A DNA stretch of 64,000 nt from Rhizorhabdus histidinilytica (GCF_900167915.1 NZ_FUYM01000003.1:1-64000), one strand, 5' to 3'. Counted from the stretch's first letter, positions 38,232-46,468 are shown. The notes: generated from the sequence alone by a model not told the origin. Numbers and translations: made by a program.

Positions 38232-38852
38232 TTATTTCAACAGGTTGGCGAACAGCACGTCGGTATAGCGATCGACGAGGGCCCAGCGCTCCGCGGCGGT
38301 TTCCTGCATGCCGATCGCATAATAGCCGACCTGGTGGAAATAGGTGATGCGCGCGCGGATCATCGCCTCGTCGGCATCGAAGCCGACGTCGCGGAACAGC
38401 TCCTCGAGCGCCTCGAGCCGGATGCCGTCGACCGCGCGGACGATCTCGGCGATCGGCGGCGACAGCGCGGCCCAGGCGCGCACGGCGCTGTCATAGGCCT
38501 CGCTGAACCCCCGCCCCTCGATATAGAGCTCGGCCAGGCCGCGCATCCGGTCCTTGGGCGCCGCGCCACTGCGCAGGACCTGCAGCATCGGCGTGGTGTT
38601 CCGGTCGCGCCAGTCGGCAATCAGCGCGTCGAGCAGTTCGTCGCGGCTCTGGAAGCGCCAGTAGAAACCGCCGCGCGTGACGCCGGCCAGCTTGGCGAGC
38701 CGATCGATCTTGACCGCGACGATACCCTCGCTGATCAGCACCTCGCGCGCCAGCCGGACCCAGTCCTCGGTCGACAGGGTCTGCTCGGGCGGTGGCGTCC
38801 GCACCCAGGACCGCTTGGCGGTGGCCTTCGACTGTGCCGCGCCTTTCGTCAC
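38232..38852 (-). CDS. TetR-family transcriptional regulator, probable repressor of the sox operon
   Basis: I start at GTG 38852; an extended frame reaches a TTG at 38933 but would translate through the promoter and operator. The 206-residue protein has a TetR DNA-binding domain (TEDWVRLAREVLISEGIVAV then KLAGVTRGGFYWRFQSRDEL, about 28-75) and a longer ligand-binding domain. It lies upstream of soxB on the same strand, with 71 bases between. Its own promoter carries the matching palindrome between -35 and -10, indicating autorepression. The inducer is probably an N-methyl compound from the operon's pathway. Confidence 0.88.
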   Translation of the reverse strand: MTKGAAQSKATAKRSWVRTPPPEQTLSTEDWVRLAREVLISEGIVAVKIDRLAKLAGVTRGGFYWRFQSRDELLDALIADWRDRNTTPMLQVLRSGAAPKDRMRGLAELYIEGRGFSEAYDSAVRAWAALSPPIAEIVRAVDGIRLEALEELFRDVGFDADEAMIRARITYFHQVGYYAIGMQETAAERWALVDRYTDVLFANLLK

Positions 38853-38898
38853 GAGAATGCCCTGCTCCGCGATGGTGGACCGATGGAAACCGCCCTGA

Positions 38899-38926
38899 TA
38901 AATACAGCAGTGTATTTTCGCGTCAA
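38899..38926 (-). promoter_or_regulatory. Promoter of the TetR gene
   Basis: On the minus strand TTGACG (38926-38921) is followed after 16 bases by TATTTA (38904-38899). The operator palindrome occupies most of the spacer, so repressor and RNA polymerase would exclude each other. Confidence 0.5.
38900..38917. promoter_or_regulatory. Operator palindrome in the TetR promoter
   Basis: AAATACA and TGTATTT flank GCAG. Arms and spacing are identical to the site before soxB (38168-38185), supporting one regulator for both. Confidence 0.75.
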
Positions 38927-39033
38927 CTGCCAAATGGCGCGGTGCCAGCCGGCCCCTCCGCCTTTACAGCGAACCATGGGGATTTTAGACCCGTGGCCGG
39001 TCCGCCCCACCGAAGCTTACCGGGAACTGCCAG

Positions 39034-39786
39034 ATGGTCACAGGCTCCGCACAACCGCTCGACGAAGCCGCGCTTCGCCGCCAGCTCACCGATTTCTACC
39101 ACCTCGTCGTCCATCTCGGCTGGTCGGAGATCATCTTCAACCATATCTCGGTCCGGCTTCCGGGGCCCGAGCACCATTATCTCGTCAATCCCTTCGGCCT
39201 GCTCTACGAGGAGATCACGCCCGAGAACCTGATCAAGGTCGGGATCGACGGCAAGCTGGTCGAACCATCCCCCTATCCCGGCAATCCGGCGGGGTTCGCG
39301 CTGCACGGCGTGATCCATGCCAACCGCCCCGATGTCGCCTGCGTCGCGCACACCCACAGCAACGCCGTGTCGGCGGTGGCGATGAAGCGCGAGGGGATCA
39401 GCCACGACAATTTCTACGGCGCGCAGCTCTTCGGCCGGGTCGGCTATCATGATTTCGAGGGCATCACCCTCTATGACGACGAGCGCGGGCGGATGCTGGA
39501 GAGCATCGGCGACAAGCATGTGCTGGTGCTGCGCAACCACGGCATCGCGGTGTGCGAGCGGTCGATCCCGGCGACCTTCATGCTGCTGTGGACGGTGCAG
39601 CGCGCGGCCGAGATCCAGTGCATGGCGGGCCAGGCCGGCGGCCCCGACACAATCCTCGACGATACGGTCCGGCAGCGCTGCGCCGACGATGCGCTGCGGC
39701 TGGCGACCTCGGCCAGCTTCTCCGACATGGTGTTCGACGCCTCGGTGCGCCGGATGCGCGCCGAGCAGGCCTCAACGCGGCGATAG
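39034..39786 (+). CDS. Class II aldolase/adducin-family protein
   Basis: The 250-residue cytosolic protein has the family zinc site, with HTHS (about 109-112) and NHG (about 169-171), and the opening HLGWSEIIFNHISVR. Members cleave or epimerise sugar phosphates, but many relatives act in unrelated decarboxylation or aldol reactions in aromatic and sulfur metabolism. No partner gene fixes the substrate. The upstream ribosome site is weak. Its 3' end overlaps the convergent sorB gene by 15 bases. Confidence 0.83.
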   Translation: MVTGSAQPLDEAALRRQLTDFYHLVVHLGWSEIIFNHISVRLPGPEHHYLVNPFGLLYEEITPENLIKVGIDGKLVEPSPYPGNPAGFALHGVIHANRPDVACVAHTHSNAVSAVAMKREGISHDNFYGAQLFGRVGYHDFEGITLYDDERGRMLESIGDKHVLVLRNHGIAVCERSIPATFMLLWTVQRAAEIQCMAGQAGGPDTILDDTVRQRCADDALRLATSASFSDMVFDASVRRMRAEQASTRR

Positions 39787-40110
39787 CTTCGCCAGATAGT
39801 CGATGATCGCCGGCACATCCTCGTCCGCGACGGGGGCGCGGTAGACGTCGCGCATCTTGCGGACGATCCCGGTCCATTGCTCGCGCGACAATTTCGGCTG
39901 GAGCAGCACCATGCTCGCCGAATGGCACGACGCGCAATTGGCGTTCATCACCTCGGCCCCCGGTCCCTCGGGGTAGGCCGTCTCGTCATAGGGCAGCTCG
40001 ACCGAGGTCGATTTCACGGTGAAGCGCGGCGCGGCGCGCGATACGGCCGAGAGGGCGGTCGCGGCGACGAGGGCGCAGAGTCCGGCGGCCAGCCAGGTCC
40101 GGTCACGCAT
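39772..40110 (-). CDS. sorB: Periplasmic c-type cytochrome, sulfite dehydrogenase small subunit (SorB-like)
   Basis: ATG 40110 opens a 112-residue protein with a signal peptide (MRDRTWLAAGLCALVAATAL) and one haem site CASCH (about 62-66). Its start lies 8 bases inside the end of the molybdopterin sulfite dehydrogenase gene. In SorAB the cytochrome accepts electrons from the molybdenum subunit. The axial Met is probably in the IVRKMRDVY segment. Identification rests on the cytochrome motif plus context. Confidence 0.83.
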   Translation of the reverse strand: MRDRTWLAAGLCALVAATALSAVSRAAPRFTVKSTSVELPYDETAYPEGPGAEVMNANCASCHSASMVLLQPKLSREQWTGIVRKMRDVYRAPVADEDVPAIIDYLAKLSPR

Positions 40111-41338
40111 CGGCCCGCACCTCGACCGACACCGCCTCGACATTGCCGCGCATGAAGCCGCTCGGGTTCCAGATCGCTTTCATCGGCTGCCCCTCCCCGG
40201 CATCGTTGGTGCAGCGGGCCATCAGCGTCAGCGGCCCGGGCCCGGCCAGCGGGAGCTCCGCATCCCAGCGACGAAAGCTGTATCGGCCATGGTCGGGACC
40301 AAGCCTCGTGGGCTGCCAGCTCCGTCCGCCGTCGGCCGACAGCTCGACCCGGGCGACGCTCCGGTCGCCGCCCAGCGCGATCCCGCCGACCGGCATCGTC
40401 GGGCGGAGCGGAACCGCCTGCCCTTCGCGCAGGCTGGTGACGAACGAGCGCGGCACCATCCGGCCGATCGGCACGGTCGGGAAATCCTTGGTACCGGGGA
40501 CAATGTCCGCACCCGGCGTGGTCGGTATGCGATAGGCCTTGGCCATCCAGTAACGATCGTCAGGCGCGGACAGCACCTCAATGTCGGACAGCATCTTGAT
40601 CCAATAGGTCGAATACCAGCCGGGCACGACCAGCCGGATCGGGAAGCCGTTGAGCAGCGGCAGTTGCTCCCCGTTCATCGCGAAGGCGATCATGACCTCG
40701 CCGTCGCGGGCATGGTCGATGGCGAGCGCCTTCTCGAAGCGCGGCGCCCCTTCCACCGTGGCACCGTCGAGCCCGGCGAAGCGGACCGCGACGGCATCGG
40801 ACAATACCCCCGCCTGGTCGAGCACGTCGCGAAGCCGCACGCCGGTCCAGCGGGCATTTCCCATCGCGCCATGCCCCCATTGCGCGCCGGGGACGCGGGG
40901 TTCGAACAGGCCGCGCGAATTGCCCGAACATTGGTTCACCGCCGCCAGCTCGACGCGCGGCATGCGCAGCAATTGGGCAAGGCCGATCGACAGCGGCCGG
41001 CGCACCCGGCCACGGACCGCGAGACGGAACGCCCCGGCATCGACCGAAGTGGGGAAATCCGACCAGTGCCAGCGCACGAAGAAGCGGTCATTGGGCGTGA
41101 AGACGTCGCTGTCGAACACCTCCATCGGCGTTTCGAGCAGCGGCGGATGGATGCGCTGGACGATCATCTCGCCCTTGCCCGGAAAGCCGCCCGCCAGCGG
41201 CCGCTGCGACGGGCCGCCCGGCAGGCGCAGGTCGACCAGCCCCTGCGCGCCGGCCGGCACCGCCAGCATCGCCGCCGTTCCCGCCAGCATCTGCCGGCGG
41301 CCGAGCGGCGCCGTCATCATCGCATCGAACCGATCCAT
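40103..41338 (-). CDS. sorA: Molybdopterin-dependent sulfite dehydrogenase (SorA/sulfite-oxidase family), Tat-exported
   Basis: The 411-residue protein starts with a twin-arginine signal (GRRQMLAGTAAMLAVPAGAQ, 13-32). Its sulfite-oxidase fold has the molybdenum-binding Cys in VNQCSGNSRGLF (about 134-145) and a C-terminal dimerisation domain. It oxidises sulfite to sulfate in the periplasm and passes electrons to the cytochrome encoded next. GGAAGGA precedes the ATG. It follows the yeiH-family gene by 15 bases. Other members of the family act on other substrates, but YeiH and a YeiE-like LysR beside it favour sulfite. Confidence 0.87.
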   Translation of the reverse strand: MDRFDAMMTAPLGRRQMLAGTAAMLAVPAGAQGLVDLRLPGGPSQRPLAGGFPGKGEMIVQRIHPPLLETPMEVFDSDVFTPNDRFFVRWHWSDFPTSVDAGAFRLAVRGRVRRPLSIGLAQLLRMPRVELAAVNQCSGNSRGLFEPRVPGAQWGHGAMGNARWTGVRLRDVLDQAGVLSDAVAVRFAGLDGATVEGAPRFEKALAIDHARDGEVMIAFAMNGEQLPLLNGFPIRLVVPGWYSTYWIKMLSDIEVLSAPDDRYWMAKAYRIPTTPGADIVPGTKDFPTVPIGRMVPRSFVTSLREGQAVPLRPTMPVGGIALGGDRSVARVELSADGGRSWQPTRLGPDHGRYSFRRWDAELPLAGPGPLTLMARCTNDAGEGQPMKAIWNPSGFMRGNVEAVSVEVRADA

Positions 41339-41353
41339 CGTCCTTCCGCTCCA

Positions 41354-42406
41354 TCAACCGTTCCAGGCGAGCCCGGTCGCCCACAATATCCCCAGCGCGA
41401 TCGCCGCCAGCAGGCACAGCGACAGCGTTACCACCGCAGTCACGCGCGGGCCCGCCGCCGCGACGCTGCGCAGGTCGACCCCTAGCCCCAGCGCCGCCAT
41501 CGCGACGACCGTCAGCAGCCCTGCGACATGATCCGCCGCGCCGACCGCTGCTGCCGGCAGCAGCCCGACCGACCGCAGCACCGCCAGCAGCAAGAAACCG
41601 ACGATGAACCAGGGCAGGATCAATGCCAAGCGCCCTCGATCGAACGACGCGCGGCAACCGGCCGCCGCCCCGGCACGCGGCGCGACCAGCGACAGCAGCA
41701 ACAGCACCGGCCCGAGCATCAGCACCCGCGTCAGCTTCACCAGCGTCCCCACCTGCACCGCGACGCCGCCCATCGGTCCGGCGGCGGCGAGCACCTGCGG
41801 CACCGCATAGACGGTCAGGCCGGCCAGCGCGCCGCCAGCCGCGGGCGACAGATGCAGCACCGCCGCGAGCAGCGGCAGCAGCAGGACGACGCCGACGCCG
41901 AGCACCGCGGTGAAGGCGATCGCGGTGGCGACGTCCCTGCTGTCGGCCTCGATCACCGGGGCGACCGCGGCGATCGCCGAATTGCCGCAGATCGCGTTGC
42001 CGCAGGCGACCAGCGTCGCCATCTTGGACGGCAGGCCGAACGCCCGCCCGATCAGGAAGGACAGGCCGATCGCGCAGACCACCGTCGCGACGATCCCGCC
42101 GAGCAGCGCCGGCCCCGCCGCCATCAGCGTCCCGAAGCTGATCGTCGCACCGATCAGCATCACCGCCACCTCCAGCACGGTGCGGGCCGCACAATCGATG
42201 CCCGGCGCGAACGATGCCGGCAGCGTCCATGCCGTGCGCAGAGCCGTACCGAGCAGGATCGCCAGCACCAGCGGTTCGAGCCAGCTATGACCCACCGCCA
42301 CCGCCTCGACCCGCGCCAGCAACAGCGCCGCGGCGGCCACGGCGATGCTCAGAGCAAGGCCCGGCAGCAGCCGGCCGAGAGGTGATGTCGAAAGCCCAAC
42401 TATCAT
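41354..42406 (-). CDS. yeiH: YeiH-family (UPF0324) membrane transporter, putative sulfate/sulfite exporter
   Basis: The 350-residue protein has about 10 hydrophobic segments and the YeiH hallmarks LEPLVLAILLGTALR (about 44-58), LEVAVMLIGATISFG and VACGNAICGNSAIAAVAPVI (about 132-151). ATG 42406 fits the family; the frame is open further upstream into the divergent regulator. YeiH proteins are commonly found next to a LysR regulator and linked with sulfite or sulfonate metabolism. It heads the minus-strand run yeiH-sorA-sorB. Confidence 0.88.
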   Translation of the reverse strand: MIVGLSTSPLGRLLPGLALSIAVAAAALLLARVEAVAVGHSWLEPLVLAILLGTALRTAWTLPASFAPGIDCAARTVLEVAVMLIGATISFGTLMAAGPALLGGIVATVVCAIGLSFLIGRAFGLPSKMATLVACGNAICGNSAIAAVAPVIEADSRDVATAIAFTAVLGVGVVLLLPLLAAVLHLSPAAGGALAGLTVYAVPQVLAAAGPMGGVAVQVGTLVKLTRVLMLGPVLLLLSLVAPRAGAAAGCRASFDRGRLALILPWFIVGFLLLAVLRSVGLLPAAAVGAADHVAGLLTVVAMAALGLGVDLRSVAAAGPRVTAVVTLSLCLLAAIALGILWATGLAWNG

Positions 42407-42437
42407 CCCTGATAGATCGGCTTGACAAACCCCCAAG

Positions 42438-42455
42438 TCCAATCGATTGATTGGA
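42438..42455. promoter_or_regulatory. Inverted repeat in the yeiH/LysR divergent promoter
   Basis: TCCAATC and GATTGGA flank GATT, a perfect 7-base dyad 27 bases before the LysR start. A second short dyad, CGATA and TATCG, is at 42462-42480. Both suit LysR binding controlling both genes. A TTGACA hexamer at 42422-42427 could be the -35 of the LysR promoter. Confidence 0.5.
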
Positions 42456-42481
42456 GCGAAACGATAGATTGAATTTATCGA

Positions 42482-43357
42482 ATGACCCTCGACCAGCTCC
42501 GCATCTTCGTCGCCGTCGCCGAGGCGTCGAACATGACCCGCGCCGCCGCCCTGCTCCATCTGTCGCAACCCGCCGTCAGCGCCGCCGTCGCCGCGCTGGA
42601 GGGGAGGCACGGCAGCCGGCTGTTCGACCGGATCGGCCGGCGGCTGGAGCTGACCAGCGCCGGTCGCCTGTTCCTGCCCGAGGCGAAGGCGGTGCTGGCG
42701 CGCGCCGAGCAGGCGCGGCAGCTGCTCGACGATCTGTCGGGGCTGATCCGAGGGGAAGTCCGCATCGCCGCCAGCCAGACGGTCGCGACCTATTGGCTGC
42801 CGCGCTATCTCGCTCGCTTCGCCACCGCGCGGCCGGGGATCACCCTGTCGATGGCCGACGGCAACACCGCGCAGGCCGCGTCAGCCGTGCTCGCGGGCGA
42901 TGCCGACCTGGCGGTGGTGGAGGGACGGACCGATCATCCGCTGCTCGACGTGCGGACGGTCGGGCATGACCGGCTCGGCCTCTATGCCGCGATCGACCAT
43001 CGCCTCGCCGGCCGCCCGATCGGCCGGGCGGAGCTGCTGGAAGCGGTCTGGGTGATGCGCGAGCCGGGTTCGGGCACGCGCGATCATTTCGCGACGGTGC
43101 TCCCCGATCATGGCCTGGCGATCGGCGATCTCGATATCCGGCTCGAACTGCCGTCGAACGGCGCGGTGCTGGCGGCGGTCGAGGGCAGCGCGATGATCGC
43201 CCCGATCTCCGACGCGGCTGCCGCACCGCGTCGCAAGGCCGGCCTGATCCAGCGGCTCGACTGCGCCCTGCCCGAACGCAATTTCAGCCTGCTCCTCCAC
43301 CGCGAACGACATCGCAGCCGCGCCGTCAGCAGTTTCCTCGACTTCCTCGAAGGCTAG
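42482..43357 (+). CDS. LysR-family regulator, YeiE/CysL-like
   Basis: The 291-residue protein has a LysR helix-turn-helix (LDQLRIFVAVAEASNMTRAAALLHLSQPA split over 3-32, then VSAAVAALE) and an effector-binding domain. SMTRAA-type spacing and the pairing with yeiH resemble YeiE/CysL, which senses sulfite. It is divergent from yeiH-sorA-sorB across 75 bases holding two dyads, so it most likely activates that module. Confidence 0.87.
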   Translation: MTLDQLRIFVAVAEASNMTRAAALLHLSQPAVSAAVAALEGRHGSRLFDRIGRRLELTSAGRLFLPEAKAVLARAEQARQLLDDLSGLIRGEVRIAASQTVATYWLPRYLARFATARPGITLSMADGNTAQAASAVLAGDADLAVVEGRTDHPLLDVRTVGHDRLGLYAAIDHRLAGRPIGRAELLEAVWVMREPGSGTRDHFATVLPDHGLAIGDLDIRLELPSNGAVLAAVEGSAMIAPISDAAAAPRRKAGLIQRLDCALPERNFSLLLHRERHRSRAVSSFLDFLEG

Positions 43358-43400
43358 AGCATCGAAACCCGCACATCCTGAGAATCTGACTCAAAAGTCC

Positions 43401-43520
43401 CCGCTCGCCCTGAGGAGGCATTGAGCCTAGTCGAAATGCTGTCTCGAAGGGGCGTTCAAGGCTGGAAATATCCTTCGATATGGGCCTTCGCCAGGCTCCG
43501 TCCCTCCTCAGGATGAGCGG
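43401..43520. repeat. Inverted-repeat element between convergent genes
   Basis: CCGCTCGCCCTGAGGAGG (43401-43418) is matched on the opposite strand by the sequence ending CCTCCTCAGGATGAGCGG (43503-43520), with two mismatches and about 84 bases between. This pattern (CCTGAGGAGG...CCTCCTCAGG) is common in intergenic DNA of sphingomonads and relatives and probably is a REP-like element that can also end transcription from both sides. Confidence 0.6.
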
Positions 43521-43602
43521 TAAGGCACTTTCCGGTCAGCCTAGCAGGGACTGAGCTAGGGGCGCCAAATGAAACGCTCGATGTTCCACGCGCCGATCCG
43601 TC

Positions 43603-44460
43603 CTAGAGCAGCATCTTCGCCAGCGTTCGCCACCCCTCGATCGGCATCGCCATGTCGCTGCCGACCGCGCCGCGGATGAGCTGCAGGCAGACATGGTCCG
43701 CGCCCGCGTCGAAATGCGCCTGCACGCCCGCCGCGATGCGATCGCGGTCGCCCCACAGGAAAAGGTCGTCGATCAGCCGGTCGCTGCCGGCGACGTCCTC
43801 CTCGCTATAGCCGAGCCGCCGCCAGTTGTTCAGATAATTGGGGAAGTTCAGATAGCTCGACAGCGCCGCGCGTCCGATCGCGCGCGCCCGCGCCGGATCG
43901 CTTTCGAGGATCACCCCCTGCTCGGGCGCGAGCAGCGCCCCCGGTCCCAGCCGATCGCGCGCCTCGGCCGTGTGCCGGGCGGTGACCAGATAGGGATGCG
44001 CCCCGGCGGTTCGTTCACGGGCGAGATCGAGCATCTTCGGGCCGAGCGCGGCGAGGCAGCGGCGCTCGGCCGGCACGCCTGCGGCGTCGAGCCCGTCGAG
44101 ATAGGCGGCCATGGTCGCGAGCGGCCGGCCATATTGCGCGCCGATCGCCGGCCCATGGCTGACCCCGAAGCCGAGCATCAGCCGCGCCTGCCGCTCCGCC
44201 GGCAGCGTCTGCCACCAACGGCCGACATCGGCCGCGGCGACCTTCCAGACATTGATGATTCCCGTACCGATCGCGACGGCCAAGGTCGCGTCGAGCAACC
44301 GGTCGACATCGGCTAGAATACGGTCGTCCATCGCGCCGGGAACCCAGATCGCGCCGAAGCCGAGTGCTTCCAGCTCGGCCGCCGCCCGGCCCGCCTCGAT
44401 CGGATCGCCGAAACGAAGCTCTATCGACCAGATGCCGATGCGTCCCAATCCCCTTGCCAT
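43603..44460 (-). CDS. LLM-class flavin-dependent (F420-type) oxidoreductase
   Basis: The luciferase-like fold is shown by GRIGIWSIELRFGDPIEAG at the N-terminus, ELEALGFGAIWVPG (about 29-42) and FGVSHGPAIGAQYGRP (about 97-112). I start at ATG 44460 after GGAGAAGG; an ATG at 44478 is possible. The 285-residue protein resembles the group called putative F420-dependent enzymes, but proteobacterial members often use FMN. Substrate unknown. It stands alone on the minus strand, downstream of a Crp/Fnr regulator. Confidence 0.82.
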   Translation of the reverse strand: MARGLGRIGIWSIELRFGDPIEAGRAAAELEALGFGAIWVPGAMDDRILADVDRLLDATLAVAIGTGIINVWKVAAADVGRWWQTLPAERQARLMLGFGVSHGPAIGAQYGRPLATMAAYLDGLDAAGVPAERRCLAALGPKMLDLARERTAGAHPYLVTARHTAEARDRLGPGALLAPEQGVILESDPARARAIGRAALSSYLNFPNYLNNWRRLGYSEEDVAGSDRLIDDLFLWGDRDRIAAGVQAHFDAGADHVCLQLIRGAVGSDMAMPIEGWRTLAKMLL

Positions 44461-44538
44461 CGCCTTCTCCGTCCTCATCCTGCAGGGTGGAAGGATAGGG
44501 CGACGGTTCGGCGAATGTCACCCCCATCCCGGCGCGGC

Positions 44539-45306
44539 TCAGCGCGGCCGCTTCTCGAGGAACAGATAATCGGCGCTGAATTCGGCAAGGTCGCACAGCC
44601 CTGCCCGATCGGCGATGGTGACATGGCCGCCGCGAAAGGTGACCAGCTCTCGCTCGCGCAGTTCGCGCAACACCCGGTTCACATGGACCGAGGTCAGGCC
44701 GAGGCAATTGGCCAGGTCGTTCTGGGTCAGCGCCAACGGATAGCCGGTCGGATCGGCAAGCCCGACGATCTCCAGCCGGACCTGCAGCTCACACAGCAGA
44801 TGGGCGAGCCGTGCGACGGCGTCGCGGCGGCCGAGCGACACCGTCCAGGCGCGATGGATCGCCGCGTCGAGATTGGTCGAGAACCACAACAGTCGGCCAA
44901 GATGGGGAAAGCGCTCGAACATCGCGATCAACGCGTCATGGCCGACCCAGCCGATCCGGCAGGGAGTGAGCGTCAATATCCCATGGTCGAGCCGCTTGAG
45001 GGTGAAGCTGTGCAGATCGGCGAAGTCGCCCGCAACGTGCAGTTCGCTGATCTGCTGCTGGCCATCGCGCATGTCCTTGAACCGGGCGAGCAGCCCCTCG
45101 ACGAGAAGCGCCGACCGCTCGAGCGGCTCGCCTTCCTCGATAATCACCCGGCGCGCGGGATAGGCTTGCGGCGGCTCGATGATCGAGCGCAGCGCGGCTT
45201 CTTCCTCGGCGTCGATATCGTCACGCTGCCGTAGCTTCATCAGCAAGCGATCGGCCCAGGGCGCGGCCCCGGCAAAAGGGTCCCGCTCAGCGGCGGCGGT
45301 CATCAT
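44539..45306 (-). CDS. Crp/Fnr-family transcriptional regulator
   Basis: The product of about 255 residues has a cyclic-nucleotide-binding-like N-terminal domain and a C-terminal winged helix (LTQNDLANCLGLTSVHVNRVL, about 180-200). Neither the clustered Cys of Fnr nor a full cAMP pocket is visible. The ATG is 45306 or 45303. It overlaps the DUF6894-type gene by about 20 bases, so they form an operon. It is clearly paralogous to the divergent regulator at 45752, sharing DFxDLHS, LDAAxHRAW and LTQNDLA. Confidence 0.87.
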   Translation of the reverse strand: MMTAAAERDPFAGAAPWADRLLMKLRQRDDIDAEEEAALRSIIEPPQAYPARRVIIEEGEPLERSALLVEGLLARFKDMRDGQQQISELHVAGDFADLHSFTLKRLDHGILTLTPCRIGWVGHDALIAMFERFPHLGRLLWFSTNLDAAIHRAWTVSLGRRDAVARLAHLLCELQVRLEIVGLADPTGYPLALTQNDLANCLGLTSVHVNRVLRELRERELVTFRGGHVTIADRAGLCDLAEFSADYLFLEKRPR

Positions 45307-45541
45307 GCCGCACCTCGACCGCACTGTCGAACGGCACCTCCAGGACAAGCCGCCCTTGCGGATCGGTGACGCGGATCATGCCGCCGAAGTCCAGCACCCC
45401 CCGGCCGAGCTCCTCGCGCAGGATCGACCGGATTCCCGACAGGGCCTGGGCATGGGCCGCCGCGACGTCGGGCAGGTCGACACCTTCCTCGTCGCGGGTT
45501 TCCCCGGTGCCATTGGAAACGTGGAAATAGAAATGCGGCAT
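45287..45541 (-). CDS. Small DUF6894-like protein
   Basis: The 84-residue protein begins MPHFYFHVSNG and carries DEEGVDLPDVAAAHAQAL, the pattern I associate with DUF6894 proteins common in sphingomonads and rhizobia. The end (GRLVLEVPFDSAVEV) is also typical. Function is unknown. The family often sits beside Crp/Fnr regulators, as here, where its 3' end overlaps the regulator start. Confidence 0.75.
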   Translation of the reverse strand: MPHFYFHVSNGTGETRDEEGVDLPDVAAAHAQALSGIRSILREELGRGVLDFGGMIRVTDPQGRLVLEVPFDSAVEVRHDDRRR

Positions 45542-45614
45542 GGCCTCCCGCCCGGCTCCCAAGAGCCCGCGAGGCGATCCGCGGGCGGTGAACATCGCCA
45601 ACCAAAACCCTTTG

Positions 45615-45643
45615 ATTACAAGGAAGTTGCAATTCTTCCGCAA
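45615..45643 (-). promoter_or_regulatory. Candidate promoter of the DUF6894/Crp operon
   Basis: On the minus strand TTGCGG (45643-45638) and TGTAAT (45620-45615) are 17 bases apart and lie 74 bases upstream of the DUF6894-type start. It is read by eye only. Confidence 0.35.
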
Positions 45644-45665
45644 AACTAACCTACGGCAATCTCAT

Positions 45666-45680
45666 TCCGGAAGTTCCGGA
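45666..45680. promoter_or_regulatory. Tight inverted repeat between the two Crp/Fnr genes
   Basis: TCCGGAA and TTCCGGA flank a single G. It does not match the Crp/Fnr consensus TTGAT-N4-ATCAA. It lies next to the strong ribosome-site-like AGGAGGAG (45683-45690) ahead of the plus-strand regulator. Confidence 0.4.
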
Positions 45681-45751
45681 TTAGGAGGAGCACCATCGAT
45701 CTTGCGGGGCCGGACGGGCGGCCCTTGCGCTCGGGGGTGACGGCACGCGGA

Positions 45752-46468
45752 ATGATTACGGAGAAGTTCCTCAAGGGACGTCGGGGAATGATGCTCGACC
45801 CCGCCGAGCACGCCGCGATCGAGAAAGCCGTGAGCGAGATCAAGATCGTACCGGCGCGCACCGTGATGGTCGAGGCGGGCGAGACGCTGCGCCACAGTGC
45901 CCTGGTCATCGATGGACTGATGGGCCGCACCATTTCCGACCGCGACGGCCTGCGCCAATTCGTCGGTCTGCACCTGCCGGGCGATTTCGTCGACCTGCAC
46001 AGCTATGCGCTGTCCCAGCTCGAACATGACATCGCCTCTGTGACGCATGCGCGCGTCGCGATCGTGCCTCACGACCGGATACACGCGCTGGTCGCGGACA
46101 CGACGCTGGCGCGCAAGCTCTGGTTCGCGACGCTGCTCGACGCGGCGATGCACCGCGCCTGGCTATTCCGGCTCGGCCGGCTCGACGCGATGGGCCGGGT
46201 CGCGCATTTCCTGTGCGAGACTAACGCCCGGCTCCGCGCCGTGGGGCTCAGCGACGGCCGGCGCTTCGCGCTCGACTTGACTCAGAACGACCTCGCCGAG
46301 ATCTGCGGGGTGACGAGCATCCACATGAACCGTATCCTGCGGCAGCTTCGCGAGGAGGGGCTCTGCGTCGTCCGTTCTTCCCATGTCGAGATTCTCCGCC
46401 CCGACTGGCTGGCCGCACGGGGCCAGTTCGACGCTTCCTATCTCTATCTCGATCCCGATGCCGCCTGA
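45752..46468 (+). CDS. Crp/Fnr-family transcriptional regulator
   Basis: The 238-residue product, if started at ATG 45752, has an N-terminal sensor domain and a C-terminal helix-turn-helix (LTQNDLAEICGVTSIHMNRIL). No iron-sulfur Cys cluster is visible. The start is unsure: the only strong ribosome site, AGGAGGAG, is 60 bases upstream and precedes an in-frame ATC at 45695 instead of ATG, while a TTG at 45725 is another choice. It is divergent from and paralogous to the regulator at 44539. Confidence 0.85.
   Translation: MITEKFLKGRRGMMLDPAEHAAIEKAVSEIKIVPARTVMVEAGETLRHSALVIDGLMGRTISDRDGLRQFVGLHLPGDFVDLHSYALSQLEHDIASVTHARVAIVPHDRIHALVADTTLARKLWFATLLDAAMHRAWLFRLGRLDAMGRVAHFLCETNARLRAVGLSDGRRFALDLTQNDLAEICGVTSIHMNRILRQLREEGLCVVRSSHVEILRPDWLAARGQFDASYLYLDPDAA

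Noticed and set aside
43358-43602. A CRISPR-like repeat block
   Set aside because: There is one inverted pair, not a series of direct repeats with spacers.
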